Part shown: positions 53,018 through 61,127 of the stretch, piece after piece
Layout: each line of letters starts with the position of its first letter
Position numbering within the stretch: the stretch's first letter is position 1
NCBI GenBank assembly: GCA_051061015.1
Contig: JBPFEG010000056.1
Location: forward strand, 75,684-139,683
Source: Methylomicrobium sp051061015
GTDB lineage: Bacteria; Pseudomonadota; Gammaproteobacteria; Methylococcales; Methylomonadaceae
Reading direction: 5' to 3'
DNA length: 64,000 nucleotides
Position numbers and translations under genes: made by a program
Notes under the pieces: generated by a model
What the model saw: only the letters and a program-made list of their open reading frames with translations
What the model was told of the DNA's origin: nothing
Databases searched by the model: none

Positions 53018-54265
53018 ATGACAGAGGTGGAAAATTTCAAGTTGCTGGGCATCGCGCTGGCGCTTGGCTTGCTGATTGGACTGGAACGCGGCTGGCGTGA
53101 ACGCGAGCGCAGGGAAGGCATGCGTGTTGCAGGACTGCGCACTTATGGGCTGATCAGCCTTCTGGGCGGCCTGAGCGGTCTGCTTGCCAAAGAGGCAGGT
53201 CCTCTGCCGATCGGCTTTGTTTTTATCGCGCTGGCGTTGATCTTGCTCGCCGCTTACCACAAAAGCCAGGAAAAATCTGACGATATCGGGATAACCAGCA
53301 TGATCGCATCCTTGCTCACCTTCATCCTGGGGGCTCTGGTTGTGTTCGGCCATGTCGCGCTGGCAGCCTCGTCCGCAGTAGTCACGACATTGCTGCTCGG
53401 TTTCAAGCCGCTGCTGCACAGCTGGGTCAGCAAACTCGATCAGCAGGAACTCGAGGCGACATTGAAGTTGCTGCTGATTTCGGTCGTGATGCTGCCCATT
53501 TTGCCCGATCAGGGTTATGGTCCCTGGGAAGTATTCAACCCGTATCATCTCTGGTGGATGGTCGTATTGATCGCTGGCGTTTCGTATCTGGGCTATTTTG
53601 CGATACGGATTGCGGGCAATCGGCACGGACCGATAGTAACTGGAGCCTTCGGCGGGCTAGTCTCGTCGACTGCGGTCACCCTCAATCTAGCGCGGGTCGC
53701 GAAAAAGGATCAGGCATTGAACAATGCGTTGGCGGCGGGCATTTTAACTGCAGGGGCGACCATGTTCGCTCGCACCTTACTGCTGACATCGATCATGAAT
53801 TTTGCCTTATTCCAGCAGATTCTGTTTTCGATGGCGGCGATGAGCGGGTTTACCTATCTATCGGCACTGCTGTTTTGGCTGAAAACCCAAACAAAACAGG
53901 AGGACTCGGACGACATGCCACTCCAAAATCCCTTCCAGCTGGGCATGGCGTTGAAGTTCGGCGCCTTTTTGGGTGTAATCATGCTGCTATCGAAGATCCT
54001 GCAAATCCAGTTCGGCGATACGGGAGCTTATGTGCTTGCCGGTATATCCGGGATGGCCGATGTCGATGCGATTATCCTGTCGATGGCGCAAATGAGCAAA
54101 CAAGGCCTGGACATCAGGGTAGCCGCGCATGCGGTTTTCATTGCGGTAGCGGTCAACTCCGGCTTCAAGAGCCTGATGTCATGGGTGATAGGCGGGCACG
54201 GGATGGGATTAAGAGTGGGCGGCACAATGGTCATTACAATCCTAATCGGACTGTCTCTGAGCTGA
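53018..54265 (+). CDS. MgtC/SapB-DUF4010 membrane protein
   Basis: A 415-residue inner-membrane protein with about twelve helices. The N-terminal third is MgtC/SapB-like (ALALGLLIGLERGWRERERR, GLRTYGLISLLGGLSGLL); the rest is DUF4010 (FGGLVSSTAVTLNLARVAKK, AGISGMADVDAIILSMAQM). AGGAAG lies before the ATG. The family may be linked to divalent-cation or acid homeostasis, but the mechanism is unknown. Confidence 0.88.
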   Translation: MTEVENFKLLGIALALGLLIGLERGWRERERREGMRVAGLRTYGLISLLGGLSGLLAKEAGPLPIGFVFIALALILLAAYHKSQEKSDDIGITSMIASLLTFILGALVVFGHVALAASSAVVTTLLLGFKPLLHSWVSKLDQQELEATLKLLLISVVMLPILPDQGYGPWEVFNPYHLWWMVVLIAGVSYLGYFAIRIAGNRHGPIVTGAFGGLVSSTAVTLNLARVAKKDQALNNALAAGILTAGATMFARTLLLTSIMNFALFQQILFSMAAMSGFTYLSALLFWLKTQTKQEDSDDMPLQNPFQLGMALKFGAFLGVIMLLSKILQIQFGDTGAYVLAGISGMADVDAIILSMAQMSKQGLDIRVAAHAVFIAVAVNSGFKSLMSWVIGGHGMGLRVGGTMVITILIGLSLS

Positions 54266-54413
54266 ACGCTGCAAGAGGCTTGGCGATTTTCCTGAAAAAC
54301 CCCATAATTTAGGGGCTAAAGTTTTATAAATATCGGTGTACAATAAAAGGTTTTCTATCTATCTGATATGCGCGACTTCTCTCTGACCGCGCCCCGACGT
54401 TAAGACCTTGATT

Positions 54414-55958
54414 ATGGCTACAGAATCCCGATATATCCAGCTGATGGACACGACCTTGCGCGACGGCGAGCAGACGCAGGGCGTTTCGTTCACACCGGCG
54501 GAAAAAGTCAACATTGCCAAGGCGCTTTTGCAGTGGTTGCGCGTGGACCGGATCGAGGTCGCTTCGGCTCGGGTTTCGCAAGGTGAGAAAGAGGCGGTGA
54601 CTAGTATCAACGAATGGGCTCGCCAGGAAGGCTTTGCCGGCCGCGTCGAGGTACTGGGATTTGTCGACCATACGCGCAGCGTGGACTGGATTCTCGAAAC
54701 CGGCGGCAACGTGATCAATCTGTTGACCAAGGGCAGCGAAAAGCACTGCCGCGAGCAGCTGGGCAAAACGCTCGAACAGCATACGCAGGATATTCTGCAG
54801 ACGATCGACTACGCATTGAAGAAAGGATTGAAGGTCAACGTCTATCTTGAGGACTGGTCGAACGGCTACCAGAACAGCCCGGATTATGTATTCGGCCTGA
54901 TGAACAACCTGAAGGATGCCGGAATCACTCATTTCATGTTGCCGGACACGCTCGGCGTGATGGCGCCGGAAGAGGTGCTGGCAAACATCGGCGACATGTG
55001 CCGCCGCTATCCCTCATTGCAATTCGATTTTCATCCCCACAACGATTACGGCCTCGCGACCGCGAATGTGATGACGGCGGTACGCGCCGGGGTCTGTTCG
55101 GTGCATTGCACGGTCAACTGCCTTGGCGAACGGGCCGGCAATGCTTCGCTCGCGGAAGTCGCGGTCGCGCTGCGCGACAAGATGGGGATGCAGTTGTCGA
55201 TCGACGAAACCCATATCGTCCGGATCAGCCAGATGGTCGAGAATTTTTCCGGCAAGCGGGTCGCCGCGAACGCGCCGATCGTCGGAACCGACGTATTTAC
55301 ACAGACCGCCGGCATTCATGCGGACGGCGACCAAAAGGGCGGGCTGTACAAGACCCGTCTGAGCCCGGAGCGCTTCTCGCGCACGCGCAGTTACGCATTA
55401 GGCAAAATGAGCGGCAAGGCGTCGCTGAAAAAGAATCTGGAGCTTCTGGAAGTCGACCTGTCCGAAGAGAATCAGAAAAAAGTGCTGGCCCGTATCGTCC
55501 AGCTCGGCGATTCGAAGCAGACGATCACCACCGACGACCTGCCGTTCATCATCGCGGACGTGCTCGAAAGCAAGAGTTACGAGCATATCCGGCTGCTCAA
55601 TTGCTCGATCACCAGCGGCTTGCATCTGGAATCGACTGCAAGCATCCGGGTCGAAGTGAACGGTGAGAAGCATTATGCCTCCGGCTCCGGCAATGGCGGT
55701 TTCGCGGCCTTTATCGACGCGATAGGCAAGGTGCTGAAGCTGCACGACTATGCCCTGCCCGCGCTGGCGGACTATGAAGTCAGGATACCGAAAGGCGGCC
55801 ATACCGATGCCTTGACCGAATGTGTGATTACCTGGGATTGCGGAACGGAGCTGCGCAAGACGCGAGGCGTGCATGCGAATCAGGTCTTCGCCGGCGTGAT
55901 GGCGACACTGAAGATCATCAACGTGCAGCTGCACGAATTAAAAGCGAATCAGACCTGA
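54414..55958 (+). CDS. alpha-isopropylmalate/citramalate synthase family enzyme (CimA/LeuA-like)
   Basis: A 514-residue acyl-CoA-dependent 2-oxoacid condensing enzyme. The TIM-barrel start is MDTTLRDGEQTQGVSFTPAE, metal ligands in DFHPHNDYGLATAN, and the CLGERAGNASLAEV block. The C-terminal ~120 residues (LNCSITSGLHLESTASIRV) are the LeuA dimer regulatory domain. It condenses acetyl-CoA with a 2-oxoacid, pyruvate (citramalate) or 2-oxoisovalerate (isopropylmalate); which one cannot be decided here. It stands alone, not in a leu operon. Confidence 0.85.
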   Translation: MATESRYIQLMDTTLRDGEQTQGVSFTPAEKVNIAKALLQWLRVDRIEVASARVSQGEKEAVTSINEWARQEGFAGRVEVLGFVDHTRSVDWILETGGNVINLLTKGSEKHCREQLGKTLEQHTQDILQTIDYALKKGLKVNVYLEDWSNGYQNSPDYVFGLMNNLKDAGITHFMLPDTLGVMAPEEVLANIGDMCRRYPSLQFDFHPHNDYGLATANVMTAVRAGVCSVHCTVNCLGERAGNASLAEVAVALRDKMGMQLSIDETHIVRISQMVENFSGKRVAANAPIVGTDVFTQTAGIHADGDQKGGLYKTRLSPERFSRTRSYALGKMSGKASLKKNLELLEVDLSEENQKKVLARIVQLGDSKQTITTDDLPFIIADVLESKSYEHIRLLNCSITSGLHLESTASIRVEVNGEKHYASGSGNGGFAAFIDAIGKVLKLHDYALPALADYEVRIPKGGHTDALTECVITWDCGTELRKTRGVHANQVFAGVMATLKIINVQLHELKANQT

Positions 55959-56008
55959 TTCATATCGGGATTCGGCGAAAGAGGCTAAGGGAGATGTAGT
56001 GATGTAGA

Positions 56009-56082
56009 TTGGGTTACGACTGCATGGAAGCAGGAGCTAGAGCAATGCATGGAGCAATTGCCGAGCACCAGCCGTAACCCAA
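56009..56082. repeat. REP-like palindromic repeat
   Basis: TTGGGTTACG (56009-56018) and its inverse CGTAACCCAA (56073-56082) bracket a spacer with two TGCATGGA copies (56021, 56046). It resembles the other GGTT/GTAACG palindrome at 47351. Confidence 0.6.
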
Positions 56083-56092
56083 CCCATACGAG

Positions 56093-56362
56093 TTAGTTAG
56101 GGTACAGCACTTTAGGCTCGAAGCTGGCCGCCGGGTATTTTGGATCGAATTCGGTTTGTTTTGCAGCAGCCGCTTGTTGGGGGCATTTGGCTGAATCAGA
56201 AGCACTGCTGGTAGACGTTGCAGCTGCCGCTTCCTGGTCGATAAAAACGACTTTCGGCTGGAAATTCGCGGCCGGATATTGGTCGTCACTGGCTGCTGAC
56301 GCAGCAAATGAGCTAAACGCGGCCCCTGCAGCCAGAAGTCCCAGAATGAGTGTTTTTTTCAT
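56093..56362 (-). CDS. small exported protein with duplicated YPAxxFxPKV motif
   Basis: An 89-residue protein with a standard signal peptide (MKKTLILGLLAAGAAFSSFA). The mature part contains the motif twice: YPAANFQPKVVF near residue 29 and YPAASFEPKVLY at the C-terminus, separated by an Ala/Ser-rich linker with one Cys. I recall similar repeats in exported proteins of methanotrophs, but cannot name a family. It sits just downstream of the ABC transporter genes on the same strand. Confidence 0.65.
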   Translation of the reverse strand: MKKTLILGLLAAGAAFSSFAASAASDDQYPAANFQPKVVFIDQEAAAATSTSSASDSAKCPQQAAAAKQTEFDPKYPAASFEPKVLYPN

Positions 56363-56489
56363 GATAATGTGTCTCCGATGATATATAGGGCTAACCCTGT
56401 TGGTTTCAAAGCCAGATAATCGCTAGTATCGGGCAAATCGAAGCAATTGGCAACCCCGATTTGGCTTATCGGAACCCGCCCCCGAAACG

Positions 56490-57239
56490 CTACAGAAGCT
56501 GCTTTATGTGGGGCGCGCCGTCCAGCAGCTGCCGTCGAAACGCTTCGATTTCGTTTTCATCCTGCCGTAAATGCCGCGCTATCGGCACGCGAATATCGCC
56601 CACAATCGACATCGGCGAAGATGACAGAAAGATCAACCGGTCCGCCAGCGCAATCGCTTCGCGCAGGTCATGCGTCACGAACAAAACGGTATGCGGGCGC
56701 TTCCGCCAAAGTTCCAGCAACAACTCCCGGACCTGCCGCGCGGTCGGAGGATCGAGCGATACGAACGGCTCGTCCATCAGCAGGAGTTCGGGATCGATCG
56801 CGAACGCCCGGATAATCGCGACCCTTCGACTCATGCCGAGCGACAGGCGTTCGGGATAGACATGCTGGAAACGGGTCAATTGCATTGCCTCAAGCAAAAA
56901 ATCGACCGTCTCGCCGGCATCCCTGCCCTGCAGCACCAGCTCGATGTTCTCTCTGACCGTACGCCAGGGCAACAAGCGCGGGTTTTGAAAGATATAGCCG
57001 ATCTTCGGCTGCGCCTGGTGCCGGTCGATCCGGATCTCACCCTCGTAATCCTGATCGAGAGCGGCGACAATATTCAGCAGCGTGGTTTTGCCACACCCGG
57101 AGGGCCCCACCAGGCAGACAAATTCGCCGGCATGCAGGTCCAGACGGAAATCCTTGATCGCCGCATGCGGTGCAGCCTGCCCTACGGCAGGGAAAACTTT
57201 TTGCAGGATGTCGATCTGAATATCGGTCACCGGCGCCAC
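56490..57239 (-). CDS. ABC transporter ATP-binding protein (nitrate/sulfonate/taurine type)
   Basis: A 249-residue ABC ATPase of the SsuB/TauB group. Walker A GPSGCGKTTLLN, Q-loop FQNPRLLPWRTV, Walker B LLLMDEPFVSLD, H-loop VTHDLREA. The signature is LSLGMSRR rather than the common LSGGM, a mild deviation. It overlaps the permease gene by 13 bases. It drives import by the permease and periplasmic binding protein encoded upstream. Confidence 0.9.
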   Translation of the reverse strand: MAPVTDIQIDILQKVFPAVGQAAPHAAIKDFRLDLHAGEFVCLVGPSGCGKTTLLNIVAALDQDYEGEIRIDRHQAQPKIGYIFQNPRLLPWRTVRENIELVLQGRDAGETVDFLLEAMQLTRFQHVYPERLSLGMSRRVAIIRAFAIDPELLLMDEPFVSLDPPTARQVRELLLELWRKRPHTVLFVTHDLREAIALADRLIFLSSSPMSIVGDIRVPIARHLRQDENEIEAFRRQLLDGAPHIKQLL

Positions 57240-57973
57240 CTTTGCGATTTCTTATCCAGCGGTTTCAGAATCATCTGCTCAATCCCCTGAATCACGATCA
57301 CGAATGCGATCGAATAAGCCAGGATACTGGCCACATCGAACAATTGAAAATACAGATGCAGTTGAAAGCCGACCCCGTTGTTGCGGCCCAGAAGCTCGAC
57401 GATCAGGATGATTTTCCAGATCAAGGCCAGGCCGGAGCGGGTCGCGCTCATCAGGAACGGGTGCAGTTGCGGCCAGATCACGTGCCTGAGCGTAGTGAAC
57501 CGATTCAGGCGGTAGCTGCGCGCCATGTCCAGCAAATCCTGATCGAGCGTGCGGGCGCCTTCGCGAATCGTCACAATCACGTTCGGCAGCTTGTTGATCA
57601 CGACCGCGAGTAGCGCGGAGGTTTCGGTCAGCCCGAACCAGACATAGCAAAGGATGATCGTGACCAGCGCCGGAATGTTCAGAAAGATCACTAGCCAGTT
57701 GTCGAAAAACGCGTCCAGCTTTTTATTGCGCCCGAGCGCGAGCCCGATCGCCGAGCCCAGCAACATCGCCACCGTAAAACTGACAATCAGGCGGATCAGG
57801 GTAGCGCCCAAATGATAAGTCAGCTGCCCGGACAGCAGTTCCAGCCAGAAGACGCCCAACACCCTCATCGGCGAAGGCAAAAGCGAACTGTCCAGGGCGA
57901 GCGCAACCATCTGCCAGGCCGCAACGAAAACCGCCAGCGACAGAGCCGGCAAAAATTTCTGCAACTTGCTCAA
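57227..57973 (-). CDS. ABC transporter permease (sulfonate/nitrate type)
   Basis: A 248-residue inner-membrane permease of the SsuC/TauC family with about six helices. The EAA-like loop is EGARTLDQDLLDMARSYRLN followed by FTTLRHVIWPQLHPFLMSA. It works with the adjacent ATPase and binding protein. Confidence 0.9.
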   Translation of the reverse strand: MSKLQKFLPALSLAVFVAAWQMVALALDSSLLPSPMRVLGVFWLELLSGQLTYHLGATLIRLIVSFTVAMLLGSAIGLALGRNKKLDAFFDNWLVIFLNIPALVTIILCYVWFGLTETSALLAVVINKLPNVIVTIREGARTLDQDLLDMARSYRLNRFTTLRHVIWPQLHPFLMSATRSGLALIWKIILIVELLGRNNGVGFQLHLYFQLFDVASILAYSIAFVIVIQGIEQMILKPLDKKSQRWRR

Positions 57974-57985
57974 GATCTGCAGGAA

Positions 57986-58954
57986 TTAATCGAGGCCCCA
58001 AAAGGTACCGGGCTGTAGAGAAGCGGGATCGCCGGTCAACTGCTTGCCGCTCAACTCGCGAAGCAGCTGATAAATGCGCTCGGCGGCCTGTTGCTCGGTT
58101 TTACCGCCGGATATTACGATACCATCGCAATAACGCTGCCTAAGCTTGTCCTGAGTAGCTTGATCGTTTGTTTTAAGCAATGGAATGACGCTGTTCCAGG
58201 CTTCATCCTTCGAACACAGCTGTTTTTTGGCATTTTCTGCGGTCTGCAAAAAATCGTTCACAGCCTGTTTATGGGCCAAAGCCCAGCTCTGTTTAAATAC
58301 ATAGCCGAGGTTCGCGACCGGCTCCGTGATGCCGAGCCCCTGCAGAATGCCTTTGCCGTCGATGACTTGCCGGTAGCCCAACGCCTCCAGGCGCGCCGCA
58401 AAATGCCAGTAGTTCAGTGCGGCGTCGATACGGCCCAACTTCAATTGCTCGTCGATCAGCGGCGGCGCGCCAAAGACTTTTTCGACGCTCGCATCCAGAT
58501 CGATTTGCTGCTTTTTAGCAAGCGCTTTCAACAGCAGCCAGTTTTTGTCGAACTCGCCGCCGGCGATACCGAGGCGTTTGCCCTTCAGATCGGCCAGCGA
58601 TTTGATCGGACTGTTTTCAGCGACAATCAGCGCCCCCGAAGTGGTTGAATAGGGATAAAACGTAAAGTCGGCTCCCGCCGCTCGCATTCTGGACACCCAA
58701 ATCCAATCGGAAACGATCACATCGACTGCACCGGATTGCAGCGCAATCTTGCCGGCTTCGGCGTTCGCGAGTTGCTGGGTCTGCACTGCAAAACGTTGCG
58801 TTGGCTTTGCTGGATCCCGGTCCAGGACCGACAGTTCCCAGCCGGATGTGCCGGTGGCCTGCACGCCGATGCGGATCGGGAGTTTATCGTCCGCCGTACT
58901 GAAAGAGGCAATCGGCAGAAGAAGACTAAAAAGGATACTTTTGAGTTTGATCAT
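57986..58954 (-). CDS. ABC transporter substrate-binding protein (sulfonate-like)
   Basis: A 322-residue periplasmic binding protein with signal peptide (MIKLKSILFSLLLPIASFST). Fold motifs include VDVIVSDWIWVSRMRAAGAD, SLADLKGKRLGIAGGEFDKN and LGRIDAALNYWHFAARLEAL. First gene of the transporter operon, 12 bases before the permease. The ligand is unknown; the family covers alkanesulfonates, taurine, nitrate and related anions. Confidence 0.88.
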   Translation of the reverse strand: MIKLKSILFSLLLPIASFSTADDKLPIRIGVQATGTSGWELSVLDRDPAKPTQRFAVQTQQLANAEAGKIALQSGAVDVIVSDWIWVSRMRAAGADFTFYPYSTTSGALIVAENSPIKSLADLKGKRLGIAGGEFDKNWLLLKALAKKQQIDLDASVEKVFGAPPLIDEQLKLGRIDAALNYWHFAARLEALGYRQVIDGKGILQGLGITEPVANLGYVFKQSWALAHKQAVNDFLQTAENAKKQLCSKDEAWNSVIPLLKTNDQATQDKLRQRYCDGIVISGGKTEQQAAERIYQLLRELSGKQLTGDPASLQPGTFWGLD

Positions 58955-59043
58955 GATATTTAACCTAGCAATTTCTCGGATTATATTCTATCCATCGCAA
59001 ACCCGCGCTATCCATATCCGCCGGAGCGCCGGATCCGGTACGC

Positions 59044-59454
59044 TTACTTTTCTACCGTCACAAAACCCATCTTCGCAATCCCTGCATGCTGTACCGCAGC
59101 CATTACTTCGGCCACCTTCCCGTAGGGGACTGCCTGGTCCGCGTAGAGATGAACCGCAATGTCAGGATCGCGAGTCAGTTCGGTTTTCAGCGCCGCTTCG
59201 AGCCCCCCCGTATCCGCGAGCGGTTTTTTGTTCAAGGTAATCGCGCCCTGCGCATCGATACCCAACTGCAACGGCTGCTCTTTCACATCCGCAGTGGTCT
59301 GTGCGGTCTTCGGCAGGTTCACCTTGACCGACTGGGTCAACAAAGGCGCGGTGACCAACAAAATGATCACCAGCACCAGCATCACGTCGACCAGCGGCGT
59401 GACGTTGATTTCACTGACCGCGTCCGGGTCGTCCGATTGCGCTTTAAAAGCCAT
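59044..59454 (-). CDS. exbD: ExbD-type biopolymer transport protein
   Basis: A 136-residue ExbD/TolR protein with one membrane helix: SEINVTPLVDVMLVLVIILL including the Asp in VTPLVDVML that takes part in proton flow. The periplasmic part is standard. Third gene of tonB-exbB-exbD, one base after exbB. It energises TonB at the inner membrane. Confidence 0.9.
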   Translation of the reverse strand: MAFKAQSDDPDAVSEINVTPLVDVMLVLVIILLVTAPLLTQSVKVNLPKTAQTTADVKEQPLQLGIDAQGAITLNKKPLADTGGLEAALKTELTRDPDIAVHLYADQAVPYGKVAEVMAAVQHAGIAKMGFVTVEK

Positions 59455-59455
59455 G

Positions 59456-60121
59456 TTATTTCCTCGCGTGCGCGTCCGAATTGAACGCGATATGCAAAAA
59501 GCCGTCGGCGAAGTTTTCGAGGCCGAGCCGGTGTTGCTTGGCGCGTTTCAAAAAATAGTTGTAGGCCAGCACCGCCGGCACCGCGACCGCGATGCCGATC
59601 GCCGTCGCGATCAGCGCATCGCCGATCGGGCCGGCGACCACGTCGAGGCTCGCAGAGCCGCTCTTGCTGATGTCCTGCAGTGCGCTCATGATCCCGAGCA
59701 CGGTGCCGAACAAGCCGACGAAAGGGGCGGTGCTACCGATGCTGGCGAGCATAGTCAGGCCGTTTTCCATCGTGCGCAACTCATGCTGGGTCTGGATGCG
59801 CAAGGCCTGTTCGAGCAACGCTTCCGGCTCGCCGCGGTACTTCAGCGCCATGCCGCCGGTCTGTTTCAGGTCCGCCAGCCAGGCGAAGCCGCGCTGCGCA
59901 ATCTTCGCCTTCGGTCCGCGCACCAGGCTGGACGGCAGAATTTCGGCTGCCTCCAGATTCGGCGCTTCCCAGAAGGCCTGCAGGTAACGGTCGTTGTTGC
60001 GGCTGTTCTGGCTGAACTGCCAGGCCTTGAACACGATGATCGTCCAGGTCAGCACCGAAAAAATCAGCAAGATATACAGAGTTCCATCGATAATCAATGA
60101 CGGTGGAATTTGCAGGGGCAT
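59456..60121 (-). CDS. exbB: ExbB/MotA/TolQ family proton channel protein
   Basis: A 221-residue protein with three membrane helices. Conserved segments: LTMLASIGSTAPFVGLFGTV, LGIMSALQDISKSG, GPIGDALIATAIGIAVAVPA. With ExbD it forms the proton-driven motor for TonB. It lies 16 bases after tonB. Confidence 0.92.
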   Translation of the reverse strand: MPLQIPPSLIIDGTLYILLIFSVLTWTIIVFKAWQFSQNSRNNDRYLQAFWEAPNLEAAEILPSSLVRGPKAKIAQRGFAWLADLKQTGGMALKYRGEPEALLEQALRIQTQHELRTMENGLTMLASIGSTAPFVGLFGTVLGIMSALQDISKSGSASLDVVAGPIGDALIATAIGIAVAVPAVLAYNYFLKRAKQHRLGLENFADGFLHIAFNSDAHARK

Positions 60122-60137
60122 TCACTTCTCCAAAGAG

Positions 60138-60956
60138 TTATTCGTTCAATTTGAATTGGATGGGCACGGTGACCGTGCTGGCGACCGGCGTTTCGCCGCG
60201 TTTGGCCGGAATGAAGGTCCAGCTTTTGACAGCCTCGACCGCGGCTTCGTCGAGAAGGTCATGGCCGCTGCTTTGCTGCACCTGAACACCGGCGCTATGG
60301 CCGTCGGCGGTCACCTGAACGCGCAGCAGCACTTTGCCCTGCCAGCCGCGGCTTTTCGCCATACGCGGATATTCGGGTTTCGGATTGGATTTATAGTTGG
60401 CACGATAGTTCGCCTCGGTAAAGGTTTCGGTCTTCGGCGGAGACGGCACGGCCGCCGAAACCGTGGGCCTTGGCGGCGCTGCAACCGGCGGGACCGGCCT
60501 GGAGATCGGCGCGGGCGCCTCCGCCGCCTCAGGTTTTAGCGCAGGCTCAGTCGGTGGCGCTGGTTTAATTACCGGCTTGCGTGCAACTGGCGCCTTCTTC
60601 GGTATCACCGGCGCTTTTTTCGGCTCCGCCGGCGCAGGCTTGGGAGTGGGCTTGGCGACCGGCGGCGCAGGCGGAGCCGGTTTTGCCTGTGGCGGCGCCG
60701 GGGCGGCAAGCAGCGCCACCTCCATCACCAAGGGTTCTGCCGGGGTTTCCGGTTCGTGTGATTGCTGCAGGTAGGCAATCAGCGCCCCATGCAGCAGTAA
60801 AACCGCTAAAAATACGCCGGCCAGTTGCCTCTGCGAATTTTCTTCACCCATTCCGCCATCTCGGGGTAAACGCGCCGATTCGCCGCGACTCTTGCCCGGG
60901 TCGTCTTCCTGGGTTTTAAAAAATTGCATTACCGTGATTAGAGCGAAACTTAACAA
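60138..60956 (-). CDS. tonB: TonB energy-transducing protein
   Basis: Up to 272 residues; the start is uncertain (MQFFKTQ or MGEENSQ are also possible). One membrane anchor (LAGVFLAVLLLHGALIAYL), a long Pro/Ala/Lys-rich span (PPAPPVAKPTPKPAP and similar), then the TonB C-terminal domain (NPKPEYPRMAKSRGWQGKVL, AVKSWTFIPAKRGETP). First gene of the operon. It transmits proton energy to outer-membrane receptors, none of which is encoded here. Confidence 0.9.
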   Translation of the reverse strand: MLSFALITVMQFFKTQEDDPGKSRGESARLPRDGGMGEENSQRQLAGVFLAVLLLHGALIAYLQQSHEPETPAEPLVMEVALLAAPAPPQAKPAPPAPPVAKPTPKPAPAEPKKAPVIPKKAPVARKPVIKPAPPTEPALKPEAAEAPAPISRPVPPVAAPPRPTVSAAVPSPPKTETFTEANYRANYKSNPKPEYPRMAKSRGWQGKVLLRVQVTADGHSAGVQVQQSSGHDLLDEAAVEAVKSWTFIPAKRGETPVASTVTVPIQFKLNE

Positions 60957-61127
60957 ACCAAGTATTTTAATAGTCCTGGCGGGGATTTACCAATCGGCGG
61001 CCGTTTTGCTCGCGAAACCGGCAGAGACTGCAAATCGGCTTTAACCGCAAAAGCGAAAGATGATAAAATCCGCAGCTTCCTATCGTTTCACTATCCGCCG
61101 TGCAAACGGCGCATCCAAAATTACATC

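Noticed and set aside
59159..60100. A 313-codon plus-strand open frame
   Set aside because: Antisense to exbB and exbD, whose families are certain.
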